A stretch of DNA of 64,000 nucleotides, taken from NCBI RefSeq assembly GCF_963666665.1, contig NZ_OY762999.1:171501-235500 (forward strand), written 5' to 3'. Below, in pieces: positions 43,525 to 52,373 of the stretch; the stretch's first letter is position 1, and each line of letters opens with the position of its first letter. The notes below the pieces were generated by a model. It did not search any database and had not been told where the DNA came from. It saw only the letters and a program-made list of their open reading frames with translations. Both the position numbers and the translations under genes were made by a program. Source of the DNA: Maridesulfovibrio sp. GTDB taxonomy: Bacteria > Desulfobacterota > Desulfovibrionia > Desulfovibrionales > Desulfovibrionaceae.

Positions 43525-44690
43525 TGAAAAAGAGTGCTTATGGCTTCAACCCGTTTGAAGCGAAAACACCGTGCTATATCGTGGACGAGGACCTTCTGGA
43601 AAATAATCTGGAGGTCCTCGCCTCTGTTCGGGAGCGGGCCGGATGCAAAATTCTGCTGGCCCTGAAGTGCTTTTCCATGTTCAGCACCTTTCCGCAGTTG
43701 GCAAGAAAGCTTGACGGGGTCTGCGCCAGTTCACCGCACGAGGCAAAGTTGGGGCGTGAGGAATTCGGCAAGGAGGTTCACACCTTTGCTGCCGCATATT
43801 CTGAATCAGATATTGTTGAGCTTTGCGAAACCAGCGATCATATAGTTTTTAACTCTTTTGCCCAGCTGGACAATTTTCGGCCGGTAATCCACGAGTATTG
43901 TTCCGGGGAAGGGCGGACCATCGATATGGCCGTGCGCATCAATCCGGAACATTCCGAAGGAGCCGTCCCTATTTACGATCCGTGCTCTCCCGGTTCCCGT
44001 CTCGGAATCCGCAGGGCGCATTTTGACGCCGACAATCTGGACGGTGTGATCGGCCTGCACTGGCACAACCTCTGCGAACAGGATGCCGACTGCCTTGAAA
44101 GGACAATCGCGGCGGTCGAGGCCAACTTTGCCGATGTCCTGCCTCGTATGAAATACGTTAATTTCGGGGGTGGGCACCACATTACCCGTGAAGGGTATGA
44201 TGTGGACCTGCTGGTCGATCTTATTGTCCGTTTCAAAGAAAAGTGGGATGTGGACGTCTATCTGGAACCCGGTGAAGCCGTGGCCCTGAATAGCGGGTTT
44301 CTCGTGGCTACAGTCCTTGATGTGACCGAGGCAGACATGCCTATTGTGATCATTGATTCCGCTGTGCCCTGCCATATGCCTGATGTGATCGAAATGCCGT
44401 ATCGTCCCCATATCGTAGGTTCCGGCGAGGCCGGGGAAAAAGCATGGACCTGCCGTATCGGCGGTCCGTCCTGTCTCGCGGGTGATGTCGCGGGAGAATA
44501 CTCCTTTGACGAACCTCTCAAAACCGGTGACAGGCTGGTTTTCACGGATATGGCGATCTATTCCATGGTAAAGACCAATACTTTTAATGGGATACAGCTT
44601 CCATCCATCTGTTTGTATAACTCACGTGATGAAAATATCCGCGTAGTGCGCGAATTCGGCTATGAGGATTTCAAAACCCGTTTATCGTAG
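43524..44690 (+). CDS. nspC: Carboxynorspermidine decarboxylase
   Basis: 388 residues from a GTG that shares its G with the preceding TAG stop. It belongs to the alanine-racemase-fold PLP decarboxylases: the PLP lysine lies in ILLALKCFSMFSTF, NFGGGHHITREGYDVD is the phosphate-binding glycine region, and YLEPGEAVALNSGF follows. It removes CO2 from carboxyspermidine (or carboxynorspermidine) to give spermidine (or norspermidine). Translationally coupled to the dehydrogenase. Confidence 0.95.
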   Translation: MKKSAYGFNPFEAKTPCYIVDEDLLENNLEVLASVRERAGCKILLALKCFSMFSTFPQLARKLDGVCASSPHEAKLGREEFGKEVHTFAAAYSESDIVELCETSDHIVFNSFAQLDNFRPVIHEYCSGEGRTIDMAVRINPEHSEGAVPIYDPCSPGSRLGIRRAHFDADNLDGVIGLHWHNLCEQDADCLERTIAAVEANFADVLPRMKYVNFGGGHHITREGYDVDLLVDLIVRFKEKWDVDVYLEPGEAVALNSGFLVATVLDVTEADMPIVIIDSAVPCHMPDVIEMPYRPHIVGSGEAGEKAWTCRIGGPSCLAGDVAGEYSFDEPLKTGDRLVFTDMAIYSMVKTNTFNGIQLPSICLYNSRDENIRVVREFGYEDFKTRLS

Positions 44691-44729
44691 TCCCGGAAAT
44701 TTTGCCGAAGACTAGGGGATAATCTTTGT

Positions 44730-45602
44730 ATGGAAACATATTTTCTTGAGGGAGAAATTCCCAATTGTGAACCGGAAAAAGCCGTTGTTCACGTCATTCC
44801 GGCTCCACTGGAAACTTCGGTTTCATACGGGGGCGGGACTTCTGGCGGTCCTGCGGCGATCCTTGAGGCTTCCATTCAGTTGGAACTCTGGAACGGACGT
44901 TCATGTCCGGCGGAAGCAGGAATCCATACCGCGTCTTTCGCTGACTGTTCAGGAGACACCGAGAACAGTCTTGGAGCAATCGAGAAGTCGGTTGTTTTCG
45001 CTCTTGAATGCGGCGCTGTGCCGTTCGTGATAGGCGGAGAACATACCGTGACCCTTGGCGCTTTGCGGGCTTTGAAAAAGGAGCACGGAACCTTTGGAAT
45101 AGTCCAGTTTGACGCCCACGCTGATCTACGCTCTAGCTACGAAGGCGACCCTTTAAGCCATGCTTGCGTCATGCGCCGTGCTGTTGAAGATCTGGGTCTT
45201 CCGGTCTTTCAGCTCGGTGTGCGGGCTTTGTGTGTGGATGAGGTTGAATTTCGCAAGAAAAGTTCTTTGGTTTCTGGAATTGATGCCAGAGCGCTTTATC
45301 TCAATGGAATTCCGGAATCCCTCCTGCCTGATAATTTCCCCGAGAATATCTATATCAGTTTTGATGTAGACGGGCTTGATCCTTCCGTTATCCGCGCAAC
45401 TGGCACTCCCGTACCCGGCGGGATCAGCTGGCACGATGCGCTCAGCCTGATTGAAAAGGCTGTAGCGGGACGAAAAGTTATTGGTGCGGATGTTGTTGAA
45501 CTGGCTCCTCAAGCTGGAGATCATGCATCTGACTTTGCTGCTGCCCAGTTGGTTTATGAATTGATCGGGCATTGCGTTGAGTCGCAGGAGAGCAAAAGCT
45601 GA
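44730..45602 (+). CDS. speB: Agmatinase
   Basis: 290 residues of the ureohydrolase family. Manganese ligands are in GGEHT, FDAHADLR and SFDVDGLDPS, all intact. It hydrolyses agmatine to putrescine and urea, linking SpeA to the carboxyspermidine genes, so the operon runs arginine, agmatine, putrescine, carboxyspermidine, spermidine. The start is ATG, 39 bases after nspC. Confidence 0.94.
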   Translation: METYFLEGEIPNCEPEKAVVHVIPAPLETSVSYGGGTSGGPAAILEASIQLELWNGRSCPAEAGIHTASFADCSGDTENSLGAIEKSVVFALECGAVPFVIGGEHTVTLGALRALKKEHGTFGIVQFDAHADLRSSYEGDPLSHACVMRRAVEDLGLPVFQLGVRALCVDEVEFRKKSSLVSGIDARALYLNGIPESLLPDNFPENIYISFDVDGLDPSVIRATGTPVPGGISWHDALSLIEKAVAGRKVIGADVVELAPQAGDHASDFAAAQLVYELIGHCVESQESKS

Positions 45603-45638
45603 TTTTATTTTGTAATGTTTTTCAGATTTGCTGATTCG

Positions 45639-45669
45639 GGCCGTTCTCGTAAGGGGGGCGGCCTTTTTA
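45639..45669 (+). terminator. Terminator of the polyamine operon
   Basis: GGCCG (45639-45643) pairs with CGGCC (45659-45663), extended by wobble pairs through TTCT and GGGG, followed by TTTTTAT. Confidence 0.75.
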
Positions 45670-45838
45670 TTTATTATTTTGCTCCAGATTCATTCTTTGA
45701 CGGCAAGCGCTCAAGGGATGTATGTAAGAGCCCTCACCTTATAAGGATGCCAACTTGGGTAGGGTGTCCGTCTTAATTTCTATCGAGACACTCTCCGTGC
45801 ATCTAAGCTGCTTTTTTTGCAAATGAGGATTATCAAAT

Positions 45839-46717
45839 ATGCAGGGGCTACCCTTTCTTCTGGTTCTTCTTTCAGCCGTGGCCCACGGCTATTGGAATTT
45901 TCTGTTTAAACAGGCTGAAAACAAAGATGCCTTTTTGTGTTTGAGTAAAATTCTCGAGCCACTGATCTATCTTGTTCCTTTTATGTTTGCCTTGAATGTC
46001 TGGGGAGTTGAACTGTCTTCGTTATGGTACGTGGCTATCGGGATGCTGCTGGCTGTGGCCAACTATATGTGTCTATCTGGCAGTTATAAACTGCTTGATT
46101 TGACAATTGCCTATCCGGTTTCGCGATCCAGTACGGTTTTTCTCCCGTTTCTGGCTTTTATCTTTCTTGGTGAACATATTGATGTCGTGGGATGGTGTTC
46201 GGTCATTCTGGTTTCACTCGGGGTGGTGTTTATTCCTCTTAACGAGTTCAAATTTCCCGATTTATCGGACAGGGCTTGGGTGTCGCAAAAGGGTATGGGG
46301 TTGGGAATGATATTTGCTGTATTGGCGGCTTTTACCGTGGCCCTGTACACCCTGTGGGGTAAACTCGCGATTCAACATATGCATCCTTTCATTTACATGT
46401 ACTGCTACACTCTGGCTGCAAATGTTTATTTTTTACCTCTATTGAGGCGGCTGGATCGAAGTGTCATCCGCCGGGAGTGGGAAGTGAACAAATGGCGCAT
46501 TATTGGAGTGTCTGTGCTGAATACCTTGTCCTTTGTTCTTATTCTTTTCGCTCTGACTTTGGGCAAGGTGACTTATGTTGGAGCCTTGCGCCAATTCAGT
46601 CTCGTGGTCGGAGTAGGGCTTGGATGGTTGGTGTTGCGTGAGGTTGTAACTGTTCCACGGATTGTCGGGGTGGGGCTGGTAATTGCCGGTGGGTGCCTGA
46701 CCTATCTTGCGAAGTAG
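45839..46717 (+). CDS. EamA/DMT-family transporter
   Basis: 292 residues with ten hydrophobic helices in two five-helix halves, the drug/metabolite transporter layout; each half ends in an EamA-like block (YPVSRSSTVFLPFLAFIFLG; KVTYVGALRQFSLVVGVGLG). Members export or import amino acids, nucleotides or drugs, and the substrate cannot be read from sequence. It lies alone after the polyamine operon; a polyamine or amino-acid role would be speculation. Confidence 0.88.
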   Translation: MQGLPFLLVLLSAVAHGYWNFLFKQAENKDAFLCLSKILEPLIYLVPFMFALNVWGVELSSLWYVAIGMLLAVANYMCLSGSYKLLDLTIAYPVSRSSTVFLPFLAFIFLGEHIDVVGWCSVILVSLGVVFIPLNEFKFPDLSDRAWVSQKGMGLGMIFAVLAAFTVALYTLWGKLAIQHMHPFIYMYCYTLAANVYFLPLLRRLDRSVIRREWEVNKWRIIGVSVLNTLSFVLILFALTLGKVTYVGALRQFSLVVGVGLGWLVLREVVTVPRIVGVGLVIAGGCLTYLAK

Positions 46718-46852
46718 GTCCAAGCAGGTTCTCGCTGCGTAAAAGCATAACAGAGTAGAGAATAAAGCAACTCCGCTTCCTTGTCCCCAATGAGAGCATC
46801 CCTCCTGCCGGGCGGGGAACCATATCGTTTCTCCTACTGGTCTCCCCAAACG

Positions 46853-46886
46853 AAAAAAGGACTTAAGAATTTCTTCTTAAGTCCTT
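46853..46886 (-). terminator. Terminator of tRNA-Val
   Basis: Perfect 13-bp stem AAGGACTTAAGAA/TTCTTAAGTCCTT (46857-46869 with 46874-46886), a 4-base loop and a six-T run on the minus strand. It lies nine bases past the tRNA 3' end and is the third AAGGACTTA-type stem. Confidence 0.92.
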
Positions 46887-46894
46887 GAATCTTC

Positions 46895-46969
46895 TGGTAG
46901 GCACGAGCAGCTTTGAACTGCTGACCTCTTGCGTGTCAAGCAAGCGCTCTCCCCCTGAGCTACGCGCCT
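46895..46969 (-). tRNA. tRNA-Val (anticodon GAC)
   Basis: On the minus strand: acceptor AGGCGCG/CGTGCCT (one G-T pair), D-stem GCTC/GAGC, anticodon stem CTTGC/GCAAG around TTGACAC (anticodon GAC), T-arm AGCAG-TTCAAAG-CTGCT, discriminator A and encoded CCA. A promoter and a terminator flank it, so it is a single-gene transcript. No integrase or att duplication was seen. Confidence 0.97.
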
Positions 46970-47003
46970 ATTTTTTTGTGCCGACTCGCTGTCGACGAAG
47001 AAG

Positions 47004-47032
47004 GTTCTACGTAAGAGGGCCTCTGCTGTCAA
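47004..47032 (-). promoter_or_regulatory. Probable promoter of tRNA-Val
   Basis: On the minus strand TTGACA (47032-47027), a 17-base spacer and TAGAAC (47009-47004), about 35-40 bases ahead of the tRNA 5' end. Confidence 0.65.
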
Positions 47033-47218
47033 GCAGGTTTTTTTAATTTTTTTAATGATTCTGTGTCTATTCCTAAATAGCCAAGTCTTTTAGGGGGTTG
47101 TGTGTGCAGTCTGGCCTGTCGTTTTAGTGGATATTCCAATTACAAATTATGATTATCAGGAAGATATTTGTCTGTTTTGGCTTTTCTAAGGGATAGCTCT
47201 CTGATACTAGTTTTTTCT

Positions 47219-47623
47219 ATGAGCGGGCAGAGTGAAGAAAAAATATATAAGATCGGGCAGGCAGCGAAGCTTGTGGGTCTGAAATCGTACGTGTTGCGGT
47301 TTTGGGAGGGCGAGTTTGAGCAACTGGAGCCGATTCGAACGGAATCCGGTCAGCGTTTGTATAATGACGGGCATATTGCATTGATCAGCCGGATCAAGAC
47401 TTTGCTGCATGACGAAGGTTTGACCATTGAAGGGGCGCGTAAGCGTCTTGATTCCCCTGATGATGGGGCTGGAAATGTTTTTCAGGACACAGGCTCTTTA
47501 GCTTCAGATGTCGTATCCCAGATGCCTTTGTTCAGCCACGAAGAGTCCAAGGATGCGCTGGATAAAGATGTCTTGCGTGAAATCAGGGATGAGTTGCTGG
47601 AAATTAAGGATTTGCTGAAGTAA
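47219..47623 (+). CDS. MerR-family transcriptional regulator
   Basis: 134 residues from the ATG at 47219; an upstream TTG would add 17 hydrophobic residues and looks unlikely, though no strong ribosome site favours the ATG. The winged HTH reads YKIGQAAKLVGLKSYVLRFW and then RTESGQRLYNDGHIALISRI, with a tryptophan typical of the MerR/HTH_17 group. The C-terminal part is acidic and ends in a coiled helix (REIRDELLEIKDLLK) rather than a metal- or drug-binding domain. It may dimerise through that helix. Effector and targets are unknown. Confidence 0.88.
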   Translation: MSGQSEEKIYKIGQAAKLVGLKSYVLRFWEGEFEQLEPIRTESGQRLYNDGHIALISRIKTLLHDEGLTIEGARKRLDSPDDGAGNVFQDTGSLASDVVSQMPLFSHEESKDALDKDVLREIRDELLEIKDLLK

Positions 47624-47641
47624 CTATCTTTTTATTAAAAG

Positions 47642-47683
47642 AAAAAGGGGAAGAATCGAATTTGTCGATTCTTCCCCTTTTTT
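47642..47683. terminator. Bidirectional terminator
   Basis: Perfect 18-bp stem (47642-47659 with 47665-47682, core GGGGAAGAATCGA) with a 5-base loop and A/T runs on both sides, between the convergent MerR gene and the membrane-protein gene. Confidence 0.93.
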
Positions 47684-48476
47684 ATTGCAACGGAAATTTA
47701 CGGGTGTCCCGTGAATGCAGATAGAGGCAGAAGGCGGCAAAAGCAGCCAGAAAACCGGGCAGCATTGGTTGCCAAGGTATTTTATGGAAAACCGGGATAA
47801 CCATTGACGCACCATAGAGAGTGGCAAAGCAGGCTATAAAAGAAAGATAGAATGAGCGTGAGAGTGCTCCTGCCGCAGCAATTGCGATTCCGGTCCAGAA
47901 TATTTTTTCCGGCACAATGTGCGGGGTCAGCGTGTAGACCTTCCATGAAATCAGCATGGTACCGCCGGCGATAAGTGCCTCAAGAATTGGTGAATATTTG
48001 TTCTGATCCATGAGGTGCATGATTGCACGGGGCAGCAGGAAGCAGGAATACACACACAGCCCCAGCGACAAAGGGAATATGTAGAAGAAAGCCTTGGTCA
48101 TGTAAGCCGGGTCGGGATCTGGGTTTAGCATGTTTGGTAGAAAGCCCTGAGAGTGGGCGTAAAACATAAATGCCCCGATGAGCACGGCAATACTTGGCCA
48201 GAGAATGGTTCCGGGAACCTTTCTGTGTGGCTTGAGTTTGAATTTTTTTGCAATGATGAGCGGTATTATCGCCCCGAATACAGCCATGTGACCAAGGCAG
48301 AAGTACAGCAGGCTGGTGTCGCTCATCTTGCGGGCGAATCTATGTCCGATCATTTTGGGCCAGTCCGCACCAATCAAGTGGTCCAGAAGGCCCGGCATTT
48401 TAACCATTGTCACTAAGTATAATACATAGGCGGCTATGCTCGCCAAAAGTAGAGACCTCTTATTTTTCATGAACAT
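47682..48476 (-). CDS. Multi-pass membrane protein of unknown function
   Basis: 264 residues from the ATG at 48476, which has GAGG six bases upstream; ATGs four codons before and two after are alternatives. About seven or eight hydrophobic helices are seen, with a basic loop (AKKFKLKPHRKVPG) after the second and a conserved-looking segment with NPDPDPAYMTKAFFYIFP. No transporter or enzyme motif is recognised. It stands alone between the MerR regulator and the AsmA-like gene. Confidence 0.8.
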   Translation of the reverse strand: MFMKNKRSLLLASIAAYVLYLVTMVKMPGLLDHLIGADWPKMIGHRFARKMSDTSLLYFCLGHMAVFGAIIPLIIAKKFKLKPHRKVPGTILWPSIAVLIGAFMFYAHSQGFLPNMLNPDPDPAYMTKAFFYIFPLSLGLCVYSCFLLPRAIMHLMDQNKYSPILEALIAGGTMLISWKVYTLTPHIVPEKIFWTGIAIAAAGALSRSFYLSFIACFATLYGASMVIPVFHKIPWQPMLPGFLAAFAAFCLYLHSRDTRKFPLQ

Positions 48477-48671
48477 TGTTTGCCTCATTCTAACGCTCTT
48501 GGCAAATCCTTCTTGGAATTTATTTTATGGTAATATTACAGGTAAGCCGCTTTTTATATTTAATAGTTTGATTTTCTCTTCCGAGAAGATATAATTTGTT
48601 TTGTATTTGATGATATCGAGTAGATTTTTATAAACGCTGCCCTTAGCCAACGCTAAACGGAGAGTTTGATA

Positions 48672-50843
48672 ATGAGTAAAGCAGTTAAAATTATTGGTGC
48701 AGCAGCTGCGGGATTGGTCCTGCTTGTGGCTGTGGCGATGGTTCTGGCCGTAATTTTGATTAATCCTAATGATTACAAAGGTGAGATCGCGGATGCTGTG
48801 CGGGATAAGACAGGTCGAGAGCTTGTTTTTGACGGCGACCTTGAGCTTTCGGTTTTTCCGTGGATCGGGGTCAAGACCGGAGGAATCTCTCTTTCCAATG
48901 CAGCCGGATTTTCAGAGAAGAATATGTTCAGCCTTAAATCAGCTGATGTCAGCCTCAAGCTTTTGCCGCTGATTTCAGGCAAGGTTGAGCTTAAAAATGT
49001 TGATGTTGTTGATCTGCAGTTGTTCTTGATGCGGAACAAGGCTGGAGTTACCAACTGGGATGACCTTGCTGGAGATAAAAAGGGCGCCCCTGAAAAGAAG
49101 AAACCGTCTTCTTTCGGCAAAACAGAACTTAACCTTTCCGTTGGCGGGGTAAATATTCAGAATGCCCGTGTTGTCTGGGATGACCGTAAGGAAAATGTCC
49201 GGCAGGCAGTCGACGATTGCGATATAGTTGTTGAAGGATTTGCCCCGGGCAGCCCCTTTGATTTCAATGTCCATGTGCTTCTTTCTTCTACTAAGCCAGA
49301 AGTCAAAGCAGATATCAATACAACAGGTAAGGCATCAATTTCTGCAGATTTTAAGAAGCTCAGCGTAAAAGGGTTGAGTGTTGTGGTTGATGCAAGCGGT
49401 AAGGCTGTTCCCGGCGGCAAGGGGCAAGTCAAGGTCTCAGGCGATGCGGCTCTTGATATGATCAAGGGAAGTGCCGATGTTGCCAGTCTGGTGCTTGAAG
49501 CTTATGGCCTGAAGGCACAAGGATCACTTGCTGCAAAGGGCTTCAATTCCAAGTCCATGAGTTTTTCAGGTGATATGAGTATCCCCGGTTTCAACTTGAA
49601 GGAGACTCTGGATAAAATGGGTATGGGGTTGAAAACAGCTGATAGTAAGGCGCTGACTTCTGTAGGAATGGATTTCAACTACGCGGGTACTAATAAGTCA
49701 GTAGAAATCAAGGATCTGCAAATTAATCTCGATGAAACTACCATTAAGGGATTGTTCTCATTTGCCAACCCGGAACGTCCAGATATTCTGGCTCAGCTCG
49801 GCATTGATAAAATTAATGTGGATAATTATCTGCCTCCTGCAACAGATAAGCAGTCTGAAAAAAAAGAAGAAAAAACTGTTGAAGAGAAAGCTGACAAGTC
49901 TAAAGAGGGGCTCCTTCCTGTGGACTTGCTGCGTAAGCTTACCCTTAAAGCGGATTTGAACATAAAACAGCTTATTGCCAAGAAAGCTAATGTAACTGAT
50001 ATAGTTGTCCGTGCCCGTGCCAAGGATGGTGTGCTGACTGTAAAACCTGCCTCATTTAATGTGGCCAAGGGGGCTTTCACTTCCTCTGCTGTTGTGGATG
50101 TGCGCGGTAATGATCCGCTTATGTCCGTGACTGCCGGACTTACCGGATTGGATGGTGCAGACCTTTCGCAGCAGATGACTGGTGAGGATAAGTTCTCCGG
50201 ACATATGAGTTTTAATACCGGCCTGAAAACAAGCGGTAACGATATGAAAACCGTATACTCCAACCTTAACGGAGATTTTGGATTTAAGGTTCTGGACGGT
50301 TATGTCTCCGGTTTTGACCTTCTTTATCTTGCCGGGGATGCTTTCTCTGTTTTGACCGGGGGAGCTTTAGGAAAACGGGACAGCAAGCGTACTGAGTTCG
50401 GCGAGGTTTCGGCCACTGCTAAGATTAAAAACGGCGTTGCCGACAACCGCGATCTGTTGCTTAAATCTCCGCTGCTGCGTGCTTCCGGGGCCGGTAATGT
50501 TGACCTGAATACGATGAAAATTGATTACGAGTTGGACGCGAAGGTTGTCGGAACCCTCGAAGGTCAGGGCGGTAAAGGCATGCAGGATCTCGTAGGGCTG
50601 ACCGTTCCCATGACAATCACAGGCGATGTCGCCGATCCTTCTGTAATGGTTGATTTGCCGCGTTTTGCAGCCATATTAGCCAAGTCCGGTTTCAAGGTTG
50701 TGGGTAGCGTTATTGAGGGTGTTGGTGATGTGCTCGAGGGCATCGGCAATACTTTTACCGGAAAGGAAAAGTCCGGTTCCAGTGGCGAAACCCAGAAGAA
50801 TCCTGTTCAGGAGCTTGGTGGAGCTATTAAGAAATTGTTTTAA
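48672..50843 (+). CDS. AsmA-family protein
   Basis: 723 residues from the ATG at 48672, seven bases after GGAGAG. One N-terminal membrane helix (about 8-30) is followed by the AsmA start INPNDYKGEIADAVRDKTGR and a long beta-rich periplasmic body; a Lys/Glu-rich stretch (SEKKEEKTVEEKADKSKEG, near 400) splits it. The C-terminal AsmA domain includes GDFGFKVLDGYVSGFDL and ends DVADPSVMVDLPRF. Bridge-like AsmA proteins help move lipids between membranes. A terminator follows. Confidence 0.93.
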   Translation: MSKAVKIIGAAAAGLVLLVAVAMVLAVILINPNDYKGEIADAVRDKTGRELVFDGDLELSVFPWIGVKTGGISLSNAAGFSEKNMFSLKSADVSLKLLPLISGKVELKNVDVVDLQLFLMRNKAGVTNWDDLAGDKKGAPEKKKPSSFGKTELNLSVGGVNIQNARVVWDDRKENVRQAVDDCDIVVEGFAPGSPFDFNVHVLLSSTKPEVKADINTTGKASISADFKKLSVKGLSVVVDASGKAVPGGKGQVKVSGDAALDMIKGSADVASLVLEAYGLKAQGSLAAKGFNSKSMSFSGDMSIPGFNLKETLDKMGMGLKTADSKALTSVGMDFNYAGTNKSVEIKDLQINLDETTIKGLFSFANPERPDILAQLGIDKINVDNYLPPATDKQSEKKEEKTVEEKADKSKEGLLPVDLLRKLTLKADLNIKQLIAKKANVTDIVVRARAKDGVLTVKPASFNVAKGAFTSSAVVDVRGNDPLMSVTAGLTGLDGADLSQQMTGEDKFSGHMSFNTGLKTSGNDMKTVYSNLNGDFGFKVLDGYVSGFDLLYLAGDAFSVLTGGALGKRDSKRTEFGEVSATAKIKNGVADNRDLLLKSPLLRASGAGNVDLNTMKIDYELDAKVVGTLEGQGGKGMQDLVGLTVPMTITGDVADPSVMVDLPRFAAILAKSGFKVVGSVIEGVGDVLEGIGNTFTGKEKSGSSGETQKNPVQELGGAIKKLF

Positions 50844-50875
50844 TTACCTCAGTAACAGTCTGTTAGTCTTTGAAG

Positions 50876-50913
50876 CGGGTCGTCTTGTATTAAGGCGGCC
50901 CGTTTGTTTTTAT
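50876..50913 (+). terminator. Terminator of the AsmA gene
   Basis: Stem CGGGTCGTC/GGCGGCCCG (50876-50884 with 50894-50902, two G-T pairs), a 9-base loop, then TTTGTTTTTAT. Confidence 0.82.
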
Positions 50914-50997
50914 ATGGCCTGACAGGATCTGGCAGAGAGTGACTGTTGCAAAGTATAGCCTATATCTAATTAAGTATAGTTATAGGGAGTCGTATAG

Positions 50998-51267
50998 ATG
51001 AGGGAGAATGTTCTTTATGATGTTCTGGTTCGCGAAATGAACCATGTGAAATCCGGAATGAAATGCCCGGAAAAGGCCGCTTTGTGTGTGATGAATGAAT
51101 TTGCCCATGAAAGCGTTTATGTTTCAACTCGATTCTTGAAACACGCCGGTTTGGCCACAAAGGTGGCTCAGCTTAAGGATTATGGTGTGGAAACGGCTGA
51201 TATTGCTGAGCGGTTGGGAATCAGTAAGCGGCACGTGCGTAGGCTCTATGCCTCAATGAAGAACTGA
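50998..51267 (+). CDS. Small helix-turn-helix protein (Mor-like HTH)
   Basis: 89 residues. The C-terminal third is a clear HTH (YGVETADIAERLGISKRHVR, then RLYASMKN), as in Mor-type activators and resolvase-like HTHs; the N-terminal part is helical with two cysteines (KCPEKAALC). AGGGAG precedes the ATG. The small size suggests a DNA-binding dimer. No phage genes lie nearby, so a domesticated phage activator is possible but unproven. Target unknown. Confidence 0.8.
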   Translation: MRENVLYDVLVREMNHVKSGMKCPEKAALCVMNEFAHESVYVSTRFLKHAGLATKVAQLKDYGVETADIAERLGISKRHVRRLYASMKN

Positions 51268-51271
51268 TGGG

Positions 51272-51308
51272 AGGAAAAGAATGGGCAGCCGGTTGATATC
51301 GACTGCCC
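51272..51308 (-). terminator. Terminator of kbl-tdh
   Basis: Stem ATGGGCAG/CTGCCCAT (51281-51288 with 51301-51310 region) with a 14-base loop and TTCTTTTCC after it on the minus strand, ten bases past the tdh stop. Confidence 0.75.
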
Positions 51309-51317
51309 ATTGATAAC

Positions 51318-52355
51318 TTATTTAGTCCAGTCGAGAATAACTTTTCCGGACTGGCCGCTGCGCATCACATCAAAACCTTTCTGGAAATCGTCGATTTTGA
51401 AGTGGTGGGTAATTGCGGGAGTTACATCAAGGCTGGACTGGAGCATGGAAGCCATCTTGTACCATGTCTCAAACATTTCACGGCCATAGATGCCTTTGAG
51501 TTTCAGTCCCTTGAATACTACCTGGTTCCAGTTAATGGCAGTGTTGTCCGGGAGAATGCCCAGCAGGGCAATGTTGCCGCCGTGGTTCATCTTGTCCAGC
51601 ATCTCGCTGAATGCTACGGGGCTTCCGGACATTTCAAGGCCAACGTCAAAGCCTTCCGTCATGCCCAGTTCGTTCATGACGTCTTCCAGTTTTTCCTTGG
51701 TAACGTTGACGGTGCGGGTTGCGCCCATTTTGCCGGCCAGTTCAAGACGGTAGTCGTTGATATCGGTGATGACGACGTGTCTTGCTCCGGCATGGCGGGC
51801 AACGGCGACAGCCATCATACCGATGGGACCAGCCCCGGTAATGAGTACGTCTTCGCCAACGAGGTCAAAGGAAAGAGCAGTGTGGACCGCATTTCCAAGG
51901 GGATCGAAGATGGAGGCTTCATTGTCGCTAATGTTTTCATTCAGCTTGAAAACGTTGACAGCGGGAACGCATACGTATTCGGCAAAGCAGCCGGGACGGT
52001 TAACGCCTACACCGATGGTGTTGCGGCAGAGATGGCGTTTGCCTGCGCGACAGTTACGGCAGTGGCCGCAGGTAACATGGCCTTCTGCGGATACACGGTC
52101 ACCAAGGGCCAGTCCCTGAACTTCGCCGCCCATTTTTTCGATGGTACCGACGAACTCGTGACCAACAACCATGGGTACGGGAATAGTCTGCTGTGCCCAG
52201 CTATCCCAGTTGTAGATGTGGATATCTGTTCCGCAGATAGCGGTTTTCTTTACTTTGATCAGAACATCGTTATGACCGCATTCCGGAACCGGAACTTCTT
52301 CCATCCAGATGCCTTCTTCGGCCTTGCTCTTAACGAGGGCTTTCATGGTGCTCAT
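51318..52355 (-). CDS. tdh: L-threonine 3-dehydrogenase
   Basis: 345 residues, a medium-chain zinc dehydrogenase. The catalytic zinc region reads [20 protein letters not shown] and [10 protein letters not shown]; the structural zinc has [15 protein letters not shown]; the NAD loop is [14 protein letters not shown]. It oxidises threonine to 2-amino-3-ketobutyrate, which Kbl cleaves. It follows kbl after 18 bases. The divergent Lrp-type gene is the likely regulator. Confidence 0.97.
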   Translation of the reverse strand: MSTMKALVKSKAEEGIWMEEVPVPECGHNDVLIKVKKTAICGTDIHIYNWDSWAQQTIPVPMVVGHEFVGTIEKMGGEVQGLALGDRVSAEGHVTCGHCRNCRAGKRHLCRNTIGVGVNRPGCFAEYVCVPAVNVFKLNENISDNEASIFDPLGNAVHTALSFDLVGEDVLITGAGPIGMMAVAVARHAGARHVVITDINDYRLELAGKMGATRTVNVTKEKLEDVMNELGMTEGFDVGLEMSGSPVAFSEMLDKMNHGGNIALLGILPDNTAINWNQVVFKGLKLKGIYGREMFETWYKMASMLQSSLDVTPAITHHFKIDDFQKGFDVMRSGQSGKVILDWTK

Positions 52356-52373
52356 TGTATTTTGCCTTGTACC

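Noticed and set aside
46439..46849. 136-residue minus-strand frame over the end of the EamA gene
   Set aside because: Mostly antisense to a clear transporter; low-complexity shadow.
46895..46969. tRNA-Val as an integration (att) site
   Set aside because: No integrase, no duplicated tRNA 3' end and no foreign gene block on either side.
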